Notes under the pieces: generated by a model
What the model was told of the DNA's origin: nothing
What the model saw: the letters and a program-made list of their open reading frames with translations, nothing else
Databases searched by the model: none
Program-made: the position numbers and the translations under genes
In this document: in pieces, positions 57,212 to 64,000 of the stretch
How the letters are laid out: each line of letters starts with the position of its first letter
How positions within the stretch are numbered: the stretch's first letter is position 1
NCBI GenBank assembly: GCA_020746995.1
Contig: JAGPXD010000003.1
Coordinates: 4,340,001-4,404,000 of the forward strand
Length of the DNA: 64,000 nucleotides
Origin: Plectosphaerella cucumerina
Lineage: Eukaryota; Ascomycota; Sordariomycetes; Glomerellales; Plectosphaerellaceae
Direction: 5' to 3'

Positions 57212-58191
57212 ATGTCAACCGAAACCGAGGGAACATTTAAAGTGGGCAAGGTTGAGCTCTACACCAAGACATGGACCGTAGGTACTCAAGAACAACCATC
57301 CCCATGTAGTTCCCTTGGCTGACTTACGCATAGCCCCAAGGACCCGTCAAAGCGAAGCTCATCTTCATCCATGGATTCAGTGACCACATCAACCGGTACT
57401 ATGAGCTTTTCCCTAGCCTGGCAGCCCAAGGCATTCAGACGTTCGGCTTCGACCAGCGCGGCTGGGGCCGCAGTGTGCGTCAGCCGTCGGACAAGGGTCT
57501 CACGGGATCGACAGCCCTCGTCCTGTCTGACATTGCCGCTTTCATCGAGGACAAACTCGAGCCCTCGGCTGGCGCGGACAAGAGCGTCCCGGTCTTCCTC
57601 ATGGGTAACTCCATGGGTGGTGGCCAGGTCGCAACGCTGGCATCGGACGCCAAATACGCCAACCTCGTCTCTCGTATCCGTGGGTTCATTCTCGAAGCCC
57701 CCTTCATCGCCTTCCCCCCCGGCGAGGAGCCCTCGTTCCTCAAGGTGTTCTTTGGGAAGCTGGCATCCCGAATCCTGCCCAGACAGCCTCTCCTGAACGC
57801 GTTGCCGGCGGAGTATTTCTCCCGTGATCCCGAAGTCGTCAAGTCGGTGCGCGAGGACGCTCTGTGTCATGACACTGGCACCCTCGAGGGCCTCGCTGGG
57901 TTGCTTGAGCGGACAGACATGCTCGCTTCTGGTGCGGCCAAGCTCAGTCCCCAGGTGAGGAGCCTTCTTGTTGCTCATGGGTCAGGCGACCGCACGACAG
58001 ATCCGAATGCAAGCAAGAACTGGTTTGAGAAACAGTCCAAGGCGGCGGGGGTCCAGGACGCCACCTACAAGTCGTATGACGGCGCCTATCATCAGCTCCA
58101 CGCCGATCTCTGTAAGGACGAGTTCTACAAGGATGTCGCCGACTGGATCCTGGAGAGAGCTGGAGAGGGCAAGCCGGAATCCAAGCTTTGA
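57212..58191 (+). CDS. Monoacylglycerol lipase-like serine hydrolase (307 aa)
   Basis: Alpha/beta hydrolase (lysophospholipase/monoglyceride lipase family, like yeast Yju3) that frees fatty acid from monoacylglycerols, on lipid droplets and membranes. Exons 57212-57277 and 57334-58191; intron GTAGGT..CATAG (56 bp), phase 0. Start MSTETEGTFK in a CAACATG context. Motifs: HGFSDHINRYYELF (the HGxxxH-type oxyanion block of monoglyceride lipases), FGFDQRGWGRS, the nucleophile elbow GNSMGG with Ser115, GFILEAPFI, then Asp241 in GSGDRTTD and His275 in AYHQLH, giving a complete catalytic triad. Length matches the family (about 300). No signal peptide or membrane segment. The cap region KVFFGKLASRILPR is basic-amphipathic and could touch membranes. 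Confidence 0.9.
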
Positions 58192-58897
58192 AGTGTATGT
58201 TTGGTGTCTTCTTCTATTGGTTAGGTATTTCGATATCCCCCTTTCCAGTTTGTTTGTTGATTTGTCATGTCTTCGCCCTGTAGGCGAGTCTGAAAGTGCA
58301 TACCTGGCAGTAGCAAGAGTATGTTGTAATCAAGAGTTGAATCGTGTTGCCATCCCAGAGCTCTTTTCTTGGCCTGGCGAAGTTTCGTTAGCATAATGTG
58401 GATATCTTGGGTGTTGCACCTTCCTGCTCCTATCTCAATTATGCCGGGAAGGTGAGAGGTCGGTCACCCTCGACAGGAAGGAACATGAGAACACATCCTG
58501 ACCCCCTTCTCAATTATTCCACACGGCAGGTGCTGCAGCCGCATTCACTCACCCACCTTCCTTCATCCCAGCCGCCAGCTATCATCCCCCAACCCCACAG
58601 GCACCCGGCATACCAGGACCTGCCTTCGAATTTTCTAACCGTTCCTTGTGCCGAAAGCCACGTGGGACGAGCTGCATCCCCGTTGGCAACTTTCCGCCAG
58701 TCAACAAACGGCACTTCTATCTGTTCTCAGGCAAGCCTTGACGTCTCTTGGAAATAGGTCCAGCCCAAGCCTGAAAGCCGTCCCATCAGCAGCAGCCTTT
58801 CTTCGACGCTTTTGTTCGATCCGTTTCTTTCCCCTCGCCAGTTCTATAGGAGGATGCTGAACTAGCTTTGAATCTGGTCAGCGACCACCACGGAAAG
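58192..58897. other. Intergenic region, 706 bp
   Basis: 3' flank of the lipase and promoter of the next plus-strand gene. The part 58500-58860 is CT-rich on the plus strand. Frames in it (58398-58757, 58648-58860) are short and featureless. Confidence 0.4.
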
Positions 58898-60739
58898 ATG
58901 CCTTGCATTCGGGGCATTGAGGTCTCCCTCATTCAGGGCATCGACCCGGGACACTCGAGGGGTCCCATCTATTCAGACAGCGATGACCGCCGCCTCCCCG
59001 AGTTTCCTCATCCGGATTCCTCATCTATCCGACTCTCTCCCCGGCCAGATGCCTCCCAAATCTCAGATGCTGCGGCGGAAGACTCTCGTCTTTGGAAGAC
59101 GAACTCACGGATCTCTGTCTACGTCCCTTCTGAACAGAGTTAGTCATGCCAGTCACATAACAGTACCTATGTCAAGCAGCTCAAACTTTAGCTCAGGTCT
59201 TCGGTTTGCCTTGGAATGGCATATCAAGCGCCCCGAGGAATACTCACACTACATCTACTTCGTCGTGCTCTTCAACGGCCGCCGAATGGTTTCTTGGGGG
59301 GCCGACCCCAACAAGGTCGACCGTGGTGTTACAGAATACGCTTTGTACGAGCAAGGCACCAAACGGAACTGCTCCGGCACAGGGTCCGTGGCGAAGTACC
59401 AGGGAATGGAGAAGCGCTACTTTTACTTCTTCTCCGAGGACAGCGCTCAACCGGCCAACGACGGCGGACTTATCGAAGTCCAGGTCTTCCGAGCCCAGGG
59501 CCGACGCCTCCGCGGTCCCGCGCCTCCCGAGTACAGGGGCCAGGAGAACTACGGCATCATGTGAGCATCTCCACAGACCAGACCTGGGCGCGATCCTAAC
59601 GTGCCGATGACAGGTGTCCGTCTGGCGGACTAGTAGAGTCGGTCCAGGACTTGTCCTACTACGACTGGCATCTCCACGACAGGATCAACGACCCATTCAT
59701 CACCTTCCGATTCTACTACCGCTCCCTGGAAAACTTGCGATACCTCAGCATTGTGCCCCCCAACTATCGAATGCCAGGATTGTCGACCCGAAGAAGCCTT
59801 TACTTTGAGAACCGAGACATTTTTACTGGCGAGACCCCCGATCCAGGCCCCGTGGAATATCCCGACATTATCAACCAGTACATCTTTGGGAGCCCTACTC
59901 GTGCCAACGAAGGACGCCAAAGTCGAAGCAACCCCGTAACCCCGGGGATTCAGAGTCCTCCGACGCTGTTTCCCACACGACCAACTGAGGCTCAGCAGCT
60001 TCCCCAGCCCAGCAAGTCTGCAAGAGATGCTCCCAGCGACGAAGGCCCGGAGAGGCCTCTACCTATGCTACCTGACAGCCTGTCGCAGAGTTCTTCGGCT
60101 GGCTCTCTCGGAGGATCATCGTCCATTCGGTCTCGTGCCTCTACCGGCGCATCGGTAACGCCATCCCTGTGGGACTATGTCAACGACTTGTCTACAGATC
60201 TAGAGGATGCCGAAATTTGCGACGCTCGAATGGTCCTTATCCAAAGAATCGACTGCGAACTCGATAAGATGGACGCCCCGGCAGCTGGAGACTTTCCGGT
60301 GCGCGTGGATTCGATGAGATGGGATGCGGCGGTTCTCCCCGACACCTCAGGGGGCCTCAGGTCTCGCGATCCCCCGCGTTCTGCTTCTTCGTCCGACTAC
60401 AGAGCTTCGCCGCCTTCCTCAGAATCCTCGCAGGTCTCTTCCTTCCCTGACCCTGTCGAACCCCGCGGCCGCCCTGCTCAGGGCCGGGAGTTCGGCGACT
60501 CGTCAGTAGCCACCTCAAATTCTCAGCGCCGACATCTAGGACCTCTGGCAAATGGGCCAGTGACAAACATTATCCCCGTCTTCATTCCCGAAGGGCAGTG
60601 GATAAAGCCTGGGACTGGTCGTCGGACTCCGTCGCCTCTGCGTCGTCGCCAGACCCAGACAGGCCTCAACCTGCTGGCTGCCGATCAGCATGGTTCGCAG
60701 GGTGACGGAAATGTGCTCGAAGATGCCCGAGGCATATAA
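58898..60739 (+). CDS. Unrecognised fungal protein with an N-terminal beta-rich domain (576 aa)
   Basis: Exons 58898-59138, 59197-59560 and 59614-60739; introns GTTAGT..CTCAG (58 bp) and GTGAGC..GACAG (53 bp), both joints in frame (PSEQ-SLRFALEW; YGI-MCPSGGL). I do not recognise the family with confidence. The first ~330 residues look globular and beta-rich: IRGIEVSLIQGI, RISVYVPSEQSLRFALEWHI, SHYIYFVVLFNGRRMVSWG, KRYFYFFSED, GLIEVQVFRAQGRRLRG, YYDWHLHDRINDPFITFRFYYRS. The order (LPEF start, YVPSE, decorated strand with NGR, late EV-V-R strand) recalls the fungal DUF7918 layout, but only loosely. Residues ~345 to the end are Ser/Pro/Arg-rich and disordered except for a likely helix (LWDYVNDLSTDLEDAEICDARMV is in two adjacent parts, near 415-445) and a conserved-looking end, FIPEGQWIKPGTGRR. 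No membrane segment. Confidence 0.8.
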
Positions 60740-60904
60740 TCTTGCATGGCAAGCGCCGGATCCGCGTACTATGAGGGGAGGCTGGACTGTTGTGTCTAGC
60801 CTGCCGAATGGCATTCTGTTACATCATGTTAGGGACTATGTGCGGTAGTGGTTCAAGAAGCCAGCTTGTTCGTGTATCACTAGTATGAAGCAAAATCCAG
60901 TGCA

Positions 60905-61958
60905 CTACCACCATTTCTCGGAAAATACCCGCTGTTTGTCCATACACAGTCCCTTGTCGGATGTGAGAAGACGGACAAACTCGTCGGTCATCTCAGGAAC
61001 ACCGCAAACATACGCTATCGAATCCAACCCCTGATCTTTGTCTCCGACTGCAGTCCTGAGATCCTCGAGGCCCATCCTTCGGAAATGGGTCTCAAAGTCC
61101 ATGCCTTGAAGTGCCACTGTGCCACTGGGACGTGGAGGGTTGCCGGTGAAGAATAGCCGAAGCTTTCCCTTGACATGTCCCTCGACCCAAGCTGTGGCGA
61201 GCCTGTCGAGAAAGAGTACATGCTGTGTTCTTTCGATTACGTCGTCGGTGGTATCTGCTGTTGAACATCCTCCGGGAAGTCTACTAGAGTAAAAGAAATG
61301 TACTTCCGTGTCGAAAGTGTTCTCGGAGAGACGCCCCTTAAGCTCCGCGATGTGGCTTAGCATGCTGATCAGGGGGTTAATGCCGACCCCGCCTGCGATG
61401 AAGATGACGCGGCTTATGGATGACGCTGGAACACTGGGCGGGGGAAACACGAAACTCCCGCCTACTCTGACGCGGAGTGTTGACCCGAGAATCTCGTCGA
61501 TGGGGCGGAAAAGGAAAGCCGCCGGAGGATTCAAAGGAGAGCGTTGGATGGCGAGCTCGAGATAGGGGTACTCAGAGTTGCTGGCGTCGGAGGAGGGTTT
61601 ACACTCGGCTTTTGACGGCGGCGAGGTAATGGTGAAGCCGCCTGCCTTTGGGCTGGAAGGGACATATGTATCCAGCCACTGACCGGCGAGGAACTGCATG
61701 TTGTGAGCGGCTTGTACAACGAAGGATGATAAGAGAAGTGATCTTAACCTTGATGGATGTCCCTCCTGGAATCTCTAGCCTGAACAGACGAATAGACTCG
61801 TTCACTGACCGGACATCGCGAATTATCACATCGTGCAGATCCTGTATATCTCAGTCAATTGTCCAAGCAACGCTGCGCGGGGTAGTCTATCATACTGTGT
61901 CTCTAGGCTCGGTGGCAGTGCGCTCCAGGTGTGATGTCTTTGGCGGAACTGGGGACAT
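60905..61958 (-). CDS. OXNAD1-like FAD/NAD(P)-binding oxidoreductase (314 aa)
   Basis: Ferredoxin-reductase-type flavoprotein. Exons on minus: 61896-61958, 61749-61841 and 60905-61693; introns 61842-61895 and 61694-61748 are GT..AG, phase 0. Start MSPVPPKTSHLERTATEPRD is chosen because it splices in frame to DLHDVIIRDVRSVNESIRLFRL. Motifs: FLAGQWLDTYVP (FAD domain), GGFTITSPPS, YLELAIQRSP, VRVGGSF; then NAD(P) domain VIFIAGGVGINPLISML, EVHFFYSSR, LRLFFTGN and YVCGVPEMTDEFV. The FAD-binding RxYS-type motif is replaced by GGFTITSPPS, as in the OXNAD1 group. The chain ends RVFSEKWW. There is no clear targeting peptide, although animal OXNAD1 is mitochondrial. Substrate unknown. Its 3' end faces the preceding gene, 165 bp apart. 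Confidence 0.8.
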
Positions 61959-62486
61959 GATGAGGACGTTCCCTTGACGAGAAAATAGGGGAAAGTATGC
62001 GTGTTTGTGATGGGAAACTCGATGATGTTGGTGATGGGTTGGAATATGTTCTCAGTCTGACGTCGGCTGGAAACAGGACTAAACTCGCTCACACGTGCAA
62101 TTTGTAGCATTCCCCACTCTTGCCTCTCTGTTCAGGCTCATCGAGTTTCCTTAGAGACCTGACGTAGTTGTACTCTTGCTCAAACCCTCCCATTGCTGGC
62201 ATCTTATCTGCATGCCTCTACCACAGGTAGACTTATTGGCTTGGCCTTGGGGGGGTGGTAGCTTCCGCGTGCTACAGGTACTGGGGGCACTATACAGAGG
62301 CAGAGAGTAGCCCCAGTCTCGTCAAGCCAGCACAAGACTTTCTGACGCCTGTCGACAATACAATCACTTTTGATGTCTCTACTGATCTCTACGAGCCTGC
62401 TCTGGTGCCGTCACGATCATAACATCTGTGAACGTGGTCTATCACGAATGTGTTTTGCGCTATTCATTACCCCCACAGCTGACCTG
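61959..62486. other. Intergenic region, 528 bp
   Basis: Promoter of the OXNAD1-like gene and 3' flank of AP-1 gamma, both on the minus strand. No feature recognised. Confidence 0.4.
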
Positions 62487-64000
62487 TTATGAGCTCTCGG
62501 TCCAGTTGACCTGTTCCAGCAACGGCCCGGCAACAGAATGCGTGAATTGAATCCTCAGGCGGAGTCTCAGCGGCTGTGAGCATAGTGTCAGCGGTGATTC
62601 ATTCATCAAAGACTTGACGGGAAGATTGGAACGTACCCCCTTGACCCCAGACACCCTCATGACCTGGGTGGCCTCGGCGCCTGGTCCAAGTTCGGTGTTG
62701 GAGATACCCATGAGCTGTAGCTTCTGAGACTTGGGCACTGCCGCCTGTAGGCCAACATTCGAGAGCTGGGCCGATCCTGTGTTGATGAACTTCGCTGTGG
62801 CCTGCACCAATCCTTCTGCGTTCCGCTGAACCTGGAATGTGACATTGAGATCGTTGCCGTTGTAGCAGGCGATGCCCGCGGGGGCCTGTGGTGTTGCCTG
62901 TGCTGGTTGCGGAGCGCGGCCCGCCGCGCCCGACATCAGGTCTGCTCCCATCGGACTGCTAGCAGCAGGGGGAGCCGGGGAGGGCGCGGAGCCTGGTCCA
63001 AATAGGTCCATGATGCTGGCCATGTTCGACTGTTGCGGCGTGGGAGACGCGGAAGTCGGGGCGGGCGAAGCCGTGCCACCGCCCCCAAGAATGTCGGCCA
63101 ACAGGTCGGCGTTATTCTGCGATCCGGCAGCAGGCGCGTTGTTTGTGGGGGTGTCTGTGAGGTCGAAAAGCAGATCCTCTTCGGTTGGCTTGATGATCTT
63201 GGACTTGCGGTTGGCAGCCTTGTTCGTCTTCTTTGACGTGGCCTGGCCGAGGACACGCGATTCCTCCTTGATCTGAGGCGGAGGCATCTTCTCCAGGACA
63301 CCTCGGCGAATCTGGTCATGCGAGAAGAGGTTGCCGTACTCCACGGCACGTTGCTGGACTTCGACGTCCAGGCTGGTTTGGTGGGTCTCTAGCAGCCGCC
63401 GCACTCGCTCGATCTGCGAGGGGTCGGCGAGTCGCGTCGTCAGCTTCATCAAGCTGGTGACAATGTACTCGGTTGTAACCTGCGTGCCGTAGCTGCTGTT
63501 CAGAATTGAGGAGAAGAGGTCAACAATCTCGTGCTCCTTGACCTCCTGAATCAGCTCTTCCTCCTCATACTGCCCTCCCCTGAGCAGTGAGTCGCCATAC
63601 TCTCCGATGCACCATGCCGCAGCTTGCGTCAGGCTCTCTTGTGTGATGTCCTTCTTCAGGCTGATGTACAGCTTTTGGACAGCGTATGTTTGCAGTTCTG
63701 GTGTGGTGGCGACAAGTCGGATGAAGGAGGACATGATGGGTTCCTTGACATAGTTACCCGCCAGTGTCAGGACACGCAGCATGGTGTCGACGTGCCACCT
63801 CTTGTTCGGGGCGAACTTGTCGGCTGCAATACCGATCTGGCTTGTCATGGTAGGCTTGAACTCGTTATCCGCAGCTTCAAGGAAGGCCAGCAGCTCGCGG
63901 ATCAGCACGCGAACATTGCTCTCGTTGATGAGCGTGAAGCTGAGATCCAGGGCTCGCCTTCTAATGCTGATGTCAGGGTCCCGCAGGCACTCCAGAATGG
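62487..64000 (-). CDS. APL4: AP-1 complex gamma-adaptin, C-terminal part (cut by right window edge)
   Basis: Large subunit of the AP-1 clathrin adaptor at trans-Golgi/endosomes. Exons on minus: 62637-64000 (continues past the edge) and 62487-62573; intron 62574-62636 is GTACGT..CACAG. The first codons visible read ILECLRDPDISIRRRALDLSFTLIN, a trunk-domain HEAT block. Next come NKRWHVDTMLRVLTLAGNYV, AAAWCIGEYGDSLL, YIVTSLMKLTTRL, then the hinge, which is Pro/Ala/Ser-rich with LLFDLTD, NADLLADILGGG and MDLFG, the usual clathrin-box/acidic-Leu type elements. The C-terminal gamma-ear begins at ACYNGNDLNVTFQVQR, with VQATAKFINTGSAQLSNVGLQAAVPKSQK (read as adjacent strands) and QLMGISNTELGPGAEATQVMRV, ending LRIQFTHSVAGPLLEQVNWTESS in pieces. 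The 63-nt intron is stop-free and in frame. Identity is firm; the N-terminus lies outside the window. Confidence 0.96.
   Translation of the reverse strand, partial: ILECLRDPDISIRRRALDLSFTLINESNVRVLIRELLAFLEAADNEFKPTMTSQIGIAADKFAPNKRWHVDTMLRVLTLAGNYVKEPIMSSFIRLVATTPELQTYAVQKLYISLKKDITQESLTQAAAWCIGEYGDSLLRGGQYEEEELIQEVKEHEIVDLFSSILNSSYGTQVTTEYIVTSLMKLTTRLADPSQIERVRRLLETHQTSLDVEVQQRAVEYGNLFSHDQIRRGVLEKMPPPQIKEESRVLGQATSKKTNKAANRKSKIIKPTEEDLLFDLTDTPTNNAPAAGSQNNADLLADILGGGGTASPAPTSASPTPQQSNMASIMDLFGPGSAPSPAPPAASSPMGADLMSGAAGRAPQPAQATPQAPAGIACYNGNDLNVTFQVQRNAEGLVQATAKFINTGSAQLSNVGLQAAVPKSQKLQLMGISNTELGPGAEATQVMRVSGVKGVRSNLPVKSLMNESPLTLCSQPLRLRLRIQFTHSVAGPLLEQVNWTESS

Overview
The window is nuclear DNA of a filamentous ascomycete, most likely a Sordariomycete. 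Most genes carry one to four short introns (about 50-140 bp) with GT..AG ends and CTAAC/CTGAC-like branch sites. Coding DNA is GC-rich, with C/G favoured in third codon positions. The gene families are typical of Pezizomycotina. I cannot name the genus from sequence alone. No bacterial-type system, CRISPR array, rRNA or convincing tRNA was seen.

Layout, left to right. 1-1171 (-): 5' part of a cytochrome P450 cut by the left edge. 5179-7509 (-): unrecognised 776-residue proline-rich/coiled-coil protein. 9608-11193 (+): five-exon DUF6590-type protein. 12420-13344 (+): short-chain dehydrogenase, convergent with 13614-14942 (-): N2227/carnosine N-methyltransferase-like enzyme. 19069-20949 (+): NADPH/FAD reductase module with no flavodoxin domain. 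23056-23808 (+): Frm2-type nitroreductase, convergent with 24078-25762 (-): mitochondrial phosphatidylserine decarboxylase PSD1. 26249-28444 (+): ubiquitin-like HERP/Usa1-type ERAD membrane protein sharing a 486-bp divergent promoter with PSD1. 28756-30035 (-): CCCH zinc-finger gene whose reading frame is broken by one in-frame TAG. 32852-34497 (+): SSH4/EAR1-type SPRY adaptor with two PPxY motifs. 36954-38876 (-): Zn2Cys6 transcription factor with a diverged copy of its C-terminal segment just downstream.

From 38.9 to 49.7 kb there is a gene-poor stretch of about 10.8 kb, rich in G/C homopolymers and short tandem repeats. Beyond it is a compact housekeeping block: transportin KAP104 (49666-52614, -), a PAC4/POC4-like proteasome chaperone (54351-54855, -), a TRMT61B-like mitochondrial tRNA m1A methyltransferase (55194-56820, -), a monoacylglycerol lipase (57212-58191, +), an unrecognised 576-residue protein (58898-60739, +), an OXNAD1-like FAD/NAD oxidoreductase (60905-61958, -) and the 3' part of AP-1 gamma-adaptin (62487-64000, -), cut by the right edge.

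The genes do not form one pathway. Themes recur: mitochondrial proteins (PSD1, nitroreductase, tRNA methyltransferase), membrane-protein quality control and sorting (HERP-like, SSH4-like, AP-1) and lipid metabolism (PSD1, monoacylglycerol lipase). The left 15 kb (P450, SDR, methyltransferase) has tailoring-type enzymes but no backbone synthase in view, so a metabolite cluster is not shown. The most unusual features are the TAG-split zinc-finger gene, the duplicated tail of the transcription factor, the FMN-less reductase with a CCGGGCC motif, and the 10.8-kb gene-poor region.
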